A DNA stretch of 64,000 bases. Origin: Priestia aryabhattai B8W22 (GTDB taxonomy: Bacteria; Bacillota; Bacilli; Bacillales; Bacillaceae_H). Below are positions 56,350 to 64,000 of the stretch, in pieces. The position numbers and the translations under genes are program-made. The notes beneath the pieces were generated by a model. It saw only the letters and a program-made list of their open reading frames with translations, was not told the DNA's origin and searched no databases. The stretch is taken from the NCBI RefSeq assembly GCF_000956595.1, contig NZ_JYOO01000002.1:186001-250000 (forward strand), given 5' to 3'. Position 1 is the stretch's first letter. Every line of letters begins with the position of its first letter.

Positions 56350-56844
56350 CTAGTCAATTTTTTCTTCTAGCGCTGGCATCTCATAATCCATCAGCTGATC
56401 CCAGTCATCGCTGTTTAACATTTCAAGCTGCGCTTCGATTAACATTTTGAAACGAGTTCTAAATACTTTAGACTGCTTTTTCGTCTCCTCAATGTCCATC
56501 GCAATTTTACGAGACTTAGACAGTGCTTCATTAATAATACGGTCCGCATTTTTTTCTGCTTCTTTTATAATAAGCTTCGCTTCTTTTTCAGCGTTTCGCT
56601 TCACATCTTCGGCTGCTTCTTGAGCAATTAAAATTGATTTATTTAACGTTTCCTCGATGTTAGTAAAATGTCCAAGACGATCTGTTAATTCAGATACTCT
56701 TCCTTCTAACTCCTTTTTATCACGCATTACCAGCTCATAGTCTTTAATTACTTGGTCAAGAAACTCATTCACTTCATCTTCATCATATCCGCGAAACCCG
56801 CGATTAAACTCTTTGTTATGAATATCCAAAGGGGTTAAAGGCAT
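56350..56844 (-). CDS. divIVA: Division-site selection / polar protein DivIVA
   Basis: Binds strongly curved membrane at poles and septa and recruits MinJ/MinCD and, in sporulation, RacA. The 164-residue protein has the lipid-binding N-terminal domain with Phe17-Arg18 (NRGFRGYDEDEV) and a long coiled coil from about 30 to 140. SD GGAGGTG. Follows ylmH. Confidence 0.96.
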   Translation of the reverse strand: MPLTPLDIHNKEFNRGFRGYDEDEVNEFLDQVIKDYELVMRDKKELEGRVSELTDRLGHFTNIEETLNKSILIAQEAAEDVKRNAEKEAKLIIKEAEKNADRIINEALSKSRKIAMDIEETKKQSKVFRTRFKMLIEAQLEMLNSDDWDQLMDYEMPALEEKID

Positions 56845-56928
56845 CTAGGCCACCTCCGTGTTGTCTCATTACATCATTAGTAATGGTTTATTCGACATAT
56901 TTTTAAAATTTCCTGCTAGTAGATTTCT

Positions 56929-57704
56929 TTATTTCTGCTTTCCTACAACAATTCGCCATTTTTTCTTTTTTGGTTTTGCCTTCAAGTGAAACGATACGAC
57001 TTCTGCCGTGACCACGAAGCGACAAAATATCACCTTCATGACATTCAAAAGAAGGCTGTTCAATGACTTTAAAATTTACTTTTACCGCTCCATTTGCAAT
57101 AAACGGCTGGACTTTTTGTCTTGATAAATTGTGAATGGTCGACAGCAAAAACATCAAGCCTCATTGAAGAAACTGTATAAACGTGTTCAATCAGCTCTTC
57201 TTTTACCACATGCAGCTGCTCTCTTTGAATAGAAGAAAGTGAAACTTTGGCTTTTCCAATTGATGTTAAATTCATCTCAATATAAGAAGAAATTTCCTCT
57301 GCGGCTACAAGCTGAATATCGTCTCCCGCGACCAAAATATCGCCAAATTTTGAACGGCGCAGTCCTAAAGACATCGCCGAACCAAGAACTTGAGGATGTT
57401 CAATCGTCACAAACTTTTTAGGATAATTCAGTTCGTACATATGCAACTGAAAATCTTCGCTTCCAGGCACATAGTAATCCGGATATAGCAGCGCACGCTT
57501 GCGTTCAGCAAACGGTTGTCCACCATCAAATGAAACTTGAACCTCTCCTTCAGTCCCGACAATAGCCGTCACAATCTGCTGCTCTCTTGGATCTAAAAAG
57601 TCCGTTAATTTTGGGCTGTATTGATGTAGGACATCTTCTTTCCACTGAAGAACTTGATCAATAAACCCATGTTCTTCTTGCCTAAAATGTTCATAAATAG
57701 ACAT
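56929..57704 (-). pseudogene. ylmH: S4-domain ribosome-associated protein YlmH, broken by two single-base shifts
   Basis: The frame from ATG 57704 (MSIYEHFRQEEHGFID) is good to about residue 184, then shifts. Removing one T from the T5 run at 57147-57151 and one A from the A6 run near 56959-56964 restores one frame ending GKTKKEKWRIVVGKQK at stop 56929-56931, 257 residues, exactly the B. subtilis length. As written only 211 residues are made, with a lost S4 domain. Either a real lesion or sequencing/assembly homopolymer errors. YlmH is reported to assist alanine-tailing with RqcH. Lies between ylmG and divIVA. Confidence 0.85.
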
Positions 57705-57728
57705 ATTATTACTCCTACTATCGGTATG

Positions 57729-57757
57729 TAAAAAAGGAATCCAGCGATTCCTTTTTT
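57729..57757 (-). terminator. Terminator between ylmG and ylmH
   Basis: AAAAAAGGAATC/GATTCCTTTTTT with loop CAGC flanked by A/T runs, giving a U-tract on the minus strand. Separates the ylmC-ylmG group from ylmH-divIVA, at least partly. Confidence 0.8.
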
Positions 57758-58025
57758 AAATAAACCCCATCACATTATTAAGTGAATACACGCCTCTTTC
57801 TGCAAATCGTAGTAAAAAGATTGCAACAAGAGGTGAAATATCAATCATGCCAATAGGCGGAATGATTTTACGAAAAGGCTCTAAGTAAGGCTCACAAATA
57901 CTGCCAAGCAGCTGACCAAACTTAGATGCTCTTACATCGGGTACCCAAGACATCAAAATGTAAATAATCAGTGCCCATGAGTAAAGCCCAATCAATTTTG
58001 CGAGAATCCCAAAAACGATGTCCAA
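57756..58025 (-). CDS. ylmG: YggT-family membrane protein YlmG
   Basis: An 89-residue protein with two YggT-type hydrophobic segments (about 3-25 and 55-82) and a central SWVPDVR motif. The family is linked to division and osmotic response, without known activity. The start is TTG 58025 with GAGGTGG upstream, 3 bp after sepF. Confidence 0.9.
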   Translation of the reverse strand: MDIVFGILAKLIGLYSWALIIYILMSWVPDVRASKFGQLLGSICEPYLEPFRKIIPPIGMIDISPLVAIFLLRFAERGVYSLNNVMGFI

Positions 58026-58028
58026 AAA

Positions 58029-58493
58029 CTACCACCTCTTTACGTTTGTTGTATCATGTTCTCCCATCATATCTGAAATGCTTCCGCTTACGTCTACATT
58101 ATCAGGTGTACATAAAAAGATGTCGGTTCCAATTTTTTGAATGTCCCCGCCTAAAGCATAAACTGTACCACTTAAAAAGTCGACAATTCTTACTGCTTGA
58201 TCTCGTTGAATGCGCTGTAAATTAACAACTACGACTTTACGATTCTTTAAATGATCCGTAATTTCTTGTGCTTCGGCATAGACGCGAGGTTCGCAAAGCA
58301 TCATTTTTGATGATTTTTGAACGCTTTGCAAGCTAATCACGTTTTGCTGCTGATTTGGCTGCTGACTAGCTTTCGCTGGTCTCGACTGCTGTACAGGCTC
58401 TTCTACCGACTCTTCTTGTTCGTAGTGTTCTTCTACATATTCAGTATCGTCATCAAGAGCAAAAAAACTTCTAAAGCGATTTTTCATACTCAT
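58029..58493 (-). CDS. sepF: Cell division protein SepF (YlmF)
   Basis: Anchors and bundles FtsZ at the septum. The 154-residue protein has a short N-terminal amphipathic region ([16 protein letters not shown]), an acidic linker, and a C-terminal SepF core [29 protein letters not shown] is nine bases before ATG 58493. Between ylmE and ylmG, as in B. subtilis. Confidence 0.95.
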   Translation of the reverse strand: MSMKNRFRSFFALDDDTEYVEEHYEQEESVEEPVQQSRPAKASQQPNQQQNVISLQSVQKSSKMMLCEPRVYAEAQEITDHLKNRKVVVVNLQRIQRDQAVRIVDFLSGTVYALGGDIQKIGTDIFLCTPDNVDVSGSISDMMGEHDTTNVKRW

Positions 58494-58509
58494 CTTGAAC
58501 TACACCTCC

Positions 58510-59193
58510 TTAACGTTCATTCCCAACTAACGTGGTTCCTAGTCGAATGAATGTTGCTCCTTCTTCAATTGCAATTGCATAATCGTTTGACATTCCCATT
58601 GATAGCTCCGTGCAAGGTGCATACGGGAGGTTTAGTTCTTGTATGCGATTCTGCAATTTCTTTAGACCTTGAAAACAGCTGCGAAGCAAGGACTCGTCAT
58701 CTGTGTGAGGAGCCATAGTCATTAATCCAACTACTTGGATATTTGTAAATGTTTCAAGAGATTGAATAAATGGAATTACCTCTTCCACAGCAAGGCCATG
58801 CTTTGATTGTTCTTCGGCAACATTAACTTGTACAAAACATTTTATACGATGTCCTGCACGTTTATCAATTTCTTTTGCTAAAGATAATCGGTCTAGTGAA
58901 TGAATATAGTCAACTTTATCAATCACATTTTTTACTTTTCTTGTTTGTAAGCTTCCGATAAAATGCCAGGTCGCTTTCTCACCGATTGATTCATACTTTT
59001 CTAGAAGACCTTCATCCCTGTTTTCTCCAAGATGTAAAATGCCTGCATCCACTGCTTCTGCTGCTCGTTTTGTGGAAACATATTTGGTTACAGCAATCAG
59101 CTCTACATCTTCTCGATTTCGATTAACTTTTTTACACGCTTCAGCAATTGTTTGTTGAACTGCTTCTAGATTTTCACTTACGCTAGCTGTCAC
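58510..59193 (-). CDS. ylmE: YggS-family pyridoxal phosphate homeostasis protein (YlmE)
   Basis: A 227-residue PLP-binding barrel: [15 protein letters not shown] has the Schiff-base Lys and [13 protein letters not shown] is the family signature. It has no catalytic reaction assigned; it buffers PLP. The start is GTG 59193 with GGAGGAG upstream. Confidence 0.93.
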   Translation of the reverse strand: MTASVSENLEAVQQTIAEACKKVNRNREDVELIAVTKYVSTKRAAEAVDAGILHLGENRDEGLLEKYESIGEKATWHFIGSLQTRKVKNVIDKVDYIHSLDRLSLAKEIDKRAGHRIKCFVQVNVAEEQSKHGLAVEEVIPFIQSLETFTNIQVVGLMTMAPHTDDESLLRSCFQGLKKLQNRIQELNLPYAPCTELSMGMSNDYAIAIEEGATFIRLGTTLVGNER

Positions 59194-59200
59194 TATGTAA

Positions 59201-60022
59201 TTACTCCTCCTTAAAGCCTATGAAGTTAAACATGCGTCCTGTTTTCCCTTGGTCGCGGCGATGTGAGAAGAACAGGTCATCTTCACAGCTTGTACAATAC
59301 GACGATGTTAAAATTCGTTCGGGCAATACGCCTGCGTTTTGAATCAGCAGCTTATTGACTTTTTTTAAATTAAGCGCGTATTGTCCAGGGCTTACTTCTT
59401 GATATCCATTTTGGCCCACTACTTCGTTTACTTGTGTAATGACGCGGTTATCGACAACATAACAGCAATCTTCAATCGAAGGGCCAATCGCCACGTAAAT
59501 ATCTTCAACCGGAACATTTTCTTGCTCTACCCACCGTCGAATCATATTTCCTGCAATATCTTTTACTGTTCCCTTCCACCCAGCATGAGCAAGACCAACT
59601 AAATGGTAATCAGGCGCATAGAAGTACAGCGGAACACAATCTGCATAACATAAAGCTAACAAAATATTAGATTCATTTGTATAAATGCCATCCGCTGCTT
59701 TTATGCCCTCTTCATACTTGTAGAGTCCTTTTGTACAGTCGGCTTTTGTTACTTTTTGAACAGTTGCTTCATGTACTTGTTCAGCACATACAAAGCTTTC
59801 AAAAGACATGTCTAGTTCGGCTGCTAAAATTTTTCTATTTGTAATAACATCTTCTACGTTATCGTTTACGTGAAGCCCTAGGTTAAAAGAAGCAAATGGA
59901 GGTTTACTCACGCCACCATTTTTTGTGGTGAAACCAGCAACAAGTATATCATTCTTTTCTACCCAAGGGCTCAGCCACATAAACGACTCGTGATGGCTTT
60001 TTTTAAATGGCTCAGGATTCAT
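59201..60022 (-). CDS. pgeF: PgeF/YlmD: peptidoglycan editing factor, multicopper-like laccase-domain protein
   Basis: A 273-residue DUF152/YfiH-type protein. In E. coli this family removes mis-incorporated serine from peptidoglycan; the human homologue acts on purine nucleosides. Histidine/cysteine metal motifs are in [12 protein letters not shown] and [11 protein letters not shown]. Lies 7 bp upstream of ylmE. Confidence 0.93.
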   Translation of the reverse strand: MNPEPFKKSHHESFMWLSPWVEKNDILVAGFTTKNGGVSKPPFASFNLGLHVNDNVEDVITNRKILAAELDMSFESFVCAEQVHEATVQKVTKADCTKGLYKYEEGIKAADGIYTNESNILLALCYADCVPLYFYAPDYHLVGLAHAGWKGTVKDIAGNMIRRWVEQENVPVEDIYVAIGPSIEDCCYVVDNRVITQVNEVVGQNGYQEVSPGQYALNLKKVNKLLIQNAGVLPERILTSSYCTSCEDDLFFSHRRDQGKTGRMFNFIGFKEE

Positions 60023-60096
60023 GTATGTGACACATCCCTTGTTTCATTTGTTCTCACATATTGTACCACAGATTGCTAGGTGCTGTTGACAAAAAA

Positions 60097-60351
60097 CTAA
60101 TTCTCTTCAGGCTGAAATGCGTCTTTATAACGTACTAAAATGACGTCAGAACCAATTTTCACAATGTTTTTCCACGGTATCACAATTTCATCATCTTTTC
60201 CAAAGAAGCCCAATACACGAGAGCCTCCGATAATGACGGCCTGTATTTTTCCCGTTGTTAAGTCAATATCAATATCCCCTACATTTCCAAGTTTTTTGCC
60301 ATCAGCTACATTTACTACATCTTTCAGCTGAAATTCTGAAATCTTTAACAT
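60097..60351 (-). CDS. ylmC: YlmC/YmxH-family sporulation protein, PRC-barrel
   Basis: An 84-residue PRC-barrel protein from ATG 60351 (MLKISEFQLKDVV; SD GGAGGAG). It has the signature VNVADGKKLGNVGDIDIDL and a second half KDEIVIPWKNIVKIGSD-like core. The family is conserved in spore formers; its role is unclear. An upstream extension to 60372 lacks SD support. Confidence 0.9.
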   Translation of the reverse strand: MLKISEFQLKDVVNVADGKKLGNVGDIDIDLTTGKIQAVIIGGSRVLGFFGKDDEIVIPWKNIVKIGSDVILVRYKDAFQPEEN

Positions 60352-60372
60352 GCTCTCTCCTCCTATAGCCAA

Positions 60373-60696
60373 CTTTATTGCTTAGCCTATATATATTTTC
60401 AAATTTTCATTTCATGAAGGAAAAGCTTATTTTTTCTCTCCCATTCTCTTTCTATAAGCATTTTGTTCACCAATTACACAGCTTTTCATCAAGAGACATT
60501 CTCAACAAGTAGCTAGAGGTCCTTACAGCAATAGGAAATCTGATATGAATATCTTTTGGTCATGTATTCATTGATACATACAAAATAAGCACCGTGTCCG
60601 TTTTTATAGACACGATGCTTATTAAGTTGAACATCAAATAAAGTGAATGGTATTGATAGTATGAACGCGAGCGGCTGCCAGTCTAGAGAGCTTTTG
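60373..60696. other. Intergenic region sigG / ylmC
   Basis: A gene-free stretch in which I see the sigG terminator, an ATGTAT-tcattg-ATACAT inverted repeat (near 60563-60580), and little else. B. subtilis has ylmA (ABC transporter ATPase) here; no remnant of it is visible. No clear ylmC promoter was recognised. Confidence 0.5.
60585..60622 (-). terminator. Terminator after sigG
   Basis: AAGCACCGTGTC/GACACGATGCTT with one mismatch and a 10-nt loop, followed on the minus strand by ATTTTG. It closes the sigG transcript. Confidence 0.8.
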
Positions 60697-61476
60697 TTAA
60701 CTTTGAATATTTTTATTCATCTGTTTAATAGCAGCTTTTTCTAAACGTGAAACCTGCGCTTGAGAAATACCAATTTCTTCAGCAACTTCCATCTGTGTTT
60801 TACCTTGAAAGAAGCGCTTTCGTAAAATGAGTTTTTCTCGCTCGTTCAATCTTCTCATACCTTCTTGCAAAGCAATTTCTTCAATCCAAGTTGAATCACG
60901 GTTGCGTTCATCGCTTAGCTGATCCATGACATAGATTGGGTCTCCACCATCATTGTAAATAGGTTCAAATAGAGAAACCGGATCTTGGATAGCATCTAAA
61001 GCAAACACAATTTCTTCATGCGGCACTTCTAGGACTTTTGAAATTTCCTCAGCTGTAGGTTCCTTGGATGTTTCACTCATAAGCCTTTCACGAACTTGAA
61101 GAGCTTTATAAGCAATATCACGAAGGGAACGAGAAACACGGATTGGATTATTGTCACGTAAATAGCGGCGAATTTCCCCTATAATCATTGGGACAGCATA
61201 TGTAGAAAACTTCACGTTTTGACTTAAATCAAAATTGTCAATGGATTTCATTAATCCAATACACCCAACCTGAAATAAGTCATCAACAAATTCTCCACGA
61301 TTGTTAAAACGTTGAATCACGCTGAGTACGAGACGTAAATTTCCGCTTACTAGCTTTTCTCTTGCTGTTCCATCTCCAGCCTGCATTTGTTTAAACAACT
61401 TTCGCATTTCTTCATTTTTTAATACGGGAAGTTTCGAAGTATCTACTCCACAAATTTCTACTTTATTTCTTGTCAA
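60697..61476 (-). CDS. sigG: Forespore sigma factor SigG
   Basis: Directs late forespore transcription after engulfment. The 259-residue sigma-70 family protein begins MTRNKVEICGVDTSKLP and has regions 2 (GNLRLVLSVIQRFNNRGE...) and 4 (TQMEVAEEIGISQAQVSRLEK). The start is TTG 61476 with AGGAGGG six bases upstream. It has its own sigma-F-type promoter, downstream of the sigE terminator. Confidence 0.97.
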   Translation of the reverse strand: MTRNKVEICGVDTSKLPVLKNEEMRKLFKQMQAGDGTAREKLVSGNLRLVLSVIQRFNNRGEFVDDLFQVGCIGLMKSIDNFDLSQNVKFSTYAVPMIIGEIRRYLRDNNPIRVSRSLRDIAYKALQVRERLMSETSKEPTAEEISKVLEVPHEEIVFALDAIQDPVSLFEPIYNDGGDPIYVMDQLSDERNRDSTWIEEIALQEGMRRLNEREKLILRKRFFQGKTQMEVAEEIGISQAQVSRLEKAAIKQMNKNIQS

Positions 61477-61512
61477 CTCTTTCCCTCCTAACAGGAGATG
61501 ATGTTCTGAATT

Positions 61513-61541
61513 CAGTATCTCCTCCGGAGGAAAAAATATGC
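61513..61541 (-). promoter_or_regulatory. Sigma-F/G-type promoter of sigG
   Basis: On the minus strand GCATA (537-541 of 61xxx, matching GYATA) lies 14 bp before GGAGATACTG (513-522), a full match to GGNNANAHTR. It fits forespore-specific expression of sigG. Positions 61537-61541 and 61513-61522. Confidence 0.75.
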
Positions 61542-61567
61542 ACTTTTACAATTCTGACAATTCTCCA

Positions 61568-61622
61568 CTAAAAAAGCTGATAGTATAAGGTGCTTCTCAG
61601 CCCTTATGCTATCAGCTTTTTT
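61568..61622 (-). terminator. Terminator after sigE
   Basis: AAAAAGCTGATAGTATAAGG/CCCTTATGCTATCAGCTTTTTT with one or two mismatches and loop about 10 nt. It separates sigE from sigG. Confidence 0.88.
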
Positions 61623-61624
61623 AC

Positions 61625-62344
61625 TTAAACCATTTTATTAAATTCTTTTCGCAGCCGTTTAATAATTCGTTTTTCGAGCCTTGAAATATAAGACTGAGAA
61701 ATGCCTAGCATATCAGCTACATCTTTTTGCGTTTTTTCTTCTCCGCCGGCTAGCCCAAAGCGCAGCTCCATAATTTGCTTTTCACGATCATTTAATTGGT
61801 GCAGTGCTTTCAACAAAAGTTTTCGATCTACATTCGCTTCTAGGTCTTTTGTAATGATATCTTCTTCGGTTCCCATCACGTCAGATAATAACAATTCGTT
61901 TCCATCCCAATCAATATTTAACGGCTCATCAAATGAAACTTCAGATCGAATTTTATTGTTGCGGCGCAAATACATTAAAATTTCATTTTCAATACAGCGA
62001 GAGGCGTACGTCGCTAGCTTAATTTTCTTTTCAGGATTAAACGTGTTTACTGCTTTAATTAAACCGATGGTGCCGATGCTAATTAAATCCTCAATATTGA
62101 TTCCCGTATTTTCAAACTTTCGGGCAATATAAACAACAAGTCGCAAATTACGCTCAATCAACAGTGAACGTGCTGCTTCATCTCCTGATGGAAGTTTTTT
62201 CAAGAGCACTTCTTCTTCATCTTTTGTTAAAGGTGGTGGAAGAGCCTCACTTCCTCCTATATAGTACACTTCATCTGTTTTCAGCTTAAGTTTAATTAAT
62301 AATTTGTACCACCATAATTGAAATCGAATTCGATATGTAGCCAT
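61625..62344 (-). CDS. sigE: Mother-cell sigma factor SigE (pro-sigma-E)
   Basis: Early mother-cell sigma factor, made as an inactive precursor. The 239 residues include an N-terminal pro-sequence ([16 protein letters not shown]) that SpoIIGA removes near DEVYYIG at 24-30, then sigma regions 2 and 4 ([22 protein letters not shown]). SD AAAGGAGG. Immediately follows spoIIGA, forming the spoIIG operon. Confidence 0.98.
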   Translation of the reverse strand: MATYRIRFQLWWYKLLIKLKLKTDEVYYIGGSEALPPPLTKDEEEVLLKKLPSGDEAARSLLIERNLRLVVYIARKFENTGINIEDLISIGTIGLIKAVNTFNPEKKIKLATYASRCIENEILMYLRRNNKIRSEVSFDEPLNIDWDGNELLLSDVMGTEEDIITKDLEANVDRKLLLKALHQLNDREKQIMELRFGLAGGEEKTQKDVADMLGISQSYISRLEKRIIKRLRKEFNKMV

Positions 62345-62374
62345 TCTGTATCCTCCTTTATTTGTTCACACCTT

Positions 62375-63298
62375 TTACGATGCGGAACTTACTTCTCCAA
62401 TAACGATAAGCTTCGGATGAACAATACATTCATATTGCTTCTCCACTGAAAGCGTTGTATGACTAATACCTACTAATACTTTAGTGACTTCAATCGTGTT
62501 GGACTGATGCACCAGCCTTACCATATCTGGCTTTAGAGCAAGCAGCAGCTGATTGGCTTGGCCCACGCTTCGATAAGGGACAAAGCGGACTTTTGAATAC
62601 CACTCTTGATCAATATCTTCGCTGTGTGAAAAGGATTGGACATTTTTGCTTAATTCCATTAAGCCTTCAGGCAATATTTCTTTTAAAGAATCTGCTGTAA
62701 CAATCATAACCGGGGTTTTCGTCAGCGGATCTACAAGCTGATTTCCACTATCAATAAGTCCTTTCATCGACAGCATCTGTTCGTTTAAAATAACTTCTAC
62801 ATCTACCAGCTGATCAAATGTAATATTTTTCATTCGCAAATCATCAACTCGTGCTTTTGAAAAATAAGATAATAGCGGAAAGCCAATAAGAACAAATATC
62901 CAGCTAATAGGATCACCAAACTGTGGAGATTTCGTATCAACCATTTGATTAAGAACAAGAAACTGATCTTGAAATAAAAAGTGAACGCCCATTAACCCTC
63001 CGCCAACAACAAAGGTTGCAAAATAAAACGTTAATAAATTCTCAAAGAAAAAGCGCAGTCGTTTATAACCAAACGTCATCAATACCATAAAAAAAGAGAA
63101 TAAAATTTTAATAGCAGGGTGAACCATAAGATGAGAAAAAGGCGTAAACATAAGAAGGACAATCAGTGAACCGATAAAGCCGCCAAGCAAAAGCCGCCAC
63201 CACTTGTAATTCCGCTTAAGTACAACAGCACATAACATTAGTAAGATCGTATCTAACCCAAAATTCAGCATCCATATTAAATCTAAATAGATTGGCAA
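62375..63298 (-). CDS. spoIIGA: Membrane aspartic protease SpoIIGA
   Basis: Processes pro-sigma-E in the mother cell after a signal from SpoIIR. The 307-residue protein has five hydrophobic membrane segments in the first 145 residues, then a protease domain with the catalytic Asp183 in LIDSGN, the same position as in B. subtilis. The start is TTG 63298 with GGAGAGG nine bases upstream. Shares an operon with sigE. Confidence 0.97.
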   Translation of the reverse strand: MPIYLDLIWMLNFGLDTILLMLCAVVLKRNYKWWRLLLGGFIGSLIVLLMFTPFSHLMVHPAIKILFSFFMVLMTFGYKRLRFFFENLLTFYFATFVVGGGLMGVHFLFQDQFLVLNQMVDTKSPQFGDPISWIFVLIGFPLLSYFSKARVDDLRMKNITFDQLVDVEVILNEQMLSMKGLIDSGNQLVDPLTKTPVMIVTADSLKEILPEGLMELSKNVQSFSHSEDIDQEWYSKVRFVPYRSVGQANQLLLALKPDMVRLVHQSNTIEVTKVLVGISHTTLSVEKQYECIVHPKLIVIGEVSSAS

Positions 63299-63343
63299 TG
63301 TTTATAACCTCTCCATTCTTTCTGAATTTTTCTGTTAAAAATT

Positions 63344-63377
63344 AGTATATAGTACATCCTATTAGAAAGTCTGTCAG
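63344..63377 (-). promoter_or_regulatory. spoIIG promoter with 22-bp spacer
   Basis: CTGACA (63372-63377) and TATACT (63344-63349) are separated by 22 bp on the minus strand, the abnormal spacing known for B. subtilis spoIIG, which needs Spo0A-P. See the 0A boxes just upstream. Confidence 0.75.
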
Positions 63378-63415
63378 TTCATGCCGAGAAACAAGCAGTA
63401 TTTTTGAGGAAATCA

Positions 63416-63487
63416 TTCGATATTTGTCACACCACTTTTAGGAAGAAAACACAAACCCTTTGAAGGCATCATATTGACCATGTCGAA
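63416..63487. promoter_or_regulatory. Spo0A boxes upstream of spoIIGA
   Basis: A perfect TGTCGAA is on the plus strand at 63481-63487 and a 6/7 match (TATCGAA, minus strand) is at 63416-63422. They lie about 40 and 105 bp upstream of the -35 box. Confidence 0.6.
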
Positions 63488-63528
63488 TGTTTTTTATATT
63501 CTTTTTGAGTTTTCTAGATTCATTGCAT

Positions 63529-63560
63529 AAAAAAAGACCTCTGTATAAAACAGAGGTCTT
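63529..63560 (-). terminator. Terminator after ftsZ
   Basis: AAGACCTCTG/CAGAGGTCTT with loop TATAAAA and a long A-run on the left, i.e. a U-tract on the minus strand. Confidence 0.9.
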
Positions 63561-63574
63561 AGCTTTTTATTTTC

Positions 63575-64000
63575 TTAGCGTCTACGATTACGGTTTCGTA
63601 AGAATGTTGGAATATCTAGCGCATCTTCAGACTGTGGCTGAGATGGACGCGTATATTCTTGCTGTACAGGTTCTTCACGCTTTACTTCACGCTTCGGCTG
63701 CGGAGCCGGTTGCTGTGTCGATTGCTGCATGCGATTCGCCGATAACGAAGGACGACCTGGTTTTGGCTGTGATAAATCTTGGTCACTAAAGCCAGTTGCA
63801 ATAACTGTAACAACAATCTCGTCTTTTAGGTTTTCGTTAATAACAGATCCAAAGATCATGTTCACTTCTTGGTCAGAAGCAGAAGCAACGATATCTGCAG
63901 CTTCTTGTACTTCGTAAAGACTTAGGTTCGTACCGCCTGTAATGTTCATTAATACACCTTGAGCTCCGTCGATAGATGTTTCAAGAAGTGGACTTGAAAT
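63575..64000 (-). CDS. ftsZ: Cell division protein FtsZ, C-terminal part (runs off right edge)
   Basis: Reading in frame from 64000 gives 141 residues plus stop: the end of the tubulin-like GTPase domain (GAQGVLMNITGG, EIVVTVIATGF), a variable linker rich in Gln and Pro, and the conserved C-terminal peptide DALDIPTFLRNRNRRR that binds SepF, FtsA and others. The N-terminal GTP-binding half is outside the window. In B. subtilis bpr separates ftsZ and spoIIGA; here they are direct neighbours. Confidence 0.95.
   Translation of the reverse strand: MSSPLLETSIDGAQGVLMNITGGTNLSLYEVQEAADIVASASDQEVNMIFGSVINENLKDEIVVTVIATGFSDQDLSQPKPGRPSLSANRMQQSTQQPAPQPKREVKREEPVQQEYTRPSQPQSEDALDIPTFLRNRNRRR

Overview
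The window reads as a contiguous piece of the core chromosome of a low-GC, endospore-forming Bacillaceae species. Gene order and protein sequences follow the Bacillus subtilis ftsZ-to-rpsP arc closely. Sporulation genes (spoIIGA, sigE, sigG, spoVM, ylmC) make an endospore former certain. Priestia (Bacillus) megaterium or a close relative is my best guess for species, from memory of sequence similarity only; I could not run a search. Almost everything is on the minus strand, so the biological order runs from high to low coordinates. The exceptions are rpmB and rqcH.

In transcription order: the end of ftsZ and its terminator (64000-63529); the sporulation cluster spoIIGA-sigE and sigG (63298-60697); the division cluster ylmC-pgeF-ylmE-sepF-ylmG-ylmH-divIVA (60351-56350); ileS behind an isoleucine T-box, then ylyA, lspA and rluD (55987-51305); the complete pyrimidine operon pyrR-pyrP-pyrB-pyrC-carA-carB-pyrK-pyrD-pyrF-pyrE with three PyrR-type attenuators (51308-39449); rqcH on the plus strand; yloB (Ca2+ ATPase); yloC-remA-gmk-rpoZ; coaBC-priA-def-fmt-rsmB-rlmN-prpC-prkC-rsgA-rpe; thiN and spoVM; rpmB on the plus strand; yloU-fakA; a lone PTS-EIIC-like permease; sdaAB-sdaAA-recG; the FapR-controlled lipid operon fapR-plsX-fabD-fabG, with acpP behind its own promoter; rnc-smc-ftsY; and ylxM-ffh-rpsP, where rpsP runs off the left edge.

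Functional themes are translation and ribosome rescue (ileS, def, fmt, rsmB, rlmN, rsgA, rqcH, ylmH), SRP targeting (ffh, ftsY, ylxM), membrane lipid synthesis, pyrimidine synthesis, cell division and sporulation. Regulation is unusually legible: a FapR operator over the fapR start site, PyrR-binding loops with overlapping terminators, an ileS T-box with an AUC specifier, a sigma-F-type sigG promoter, and a spoIIG promoter with the abnormal 22-bp spacer.

I found no defence island, prophage, CRISPR array or new multigene system; this is ordinary core genome. Points worth a second look are: ylmH broken by two single-base homopolymer shifts in or next to its S4 domain; a 25-bp perfect tandem duplication that copies the end of rsmB together with the rlmN ribosome site and start; a dispersed repeat present in two copies, one split by a GC-rich insert; the orphan EIIC-like permease beside serine dehydratase; and several uncharacterised palindromes in promoters. 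Many start codons were moved from the longest-frame position on the basis of Shine-Dalgarno (SD) spacing.
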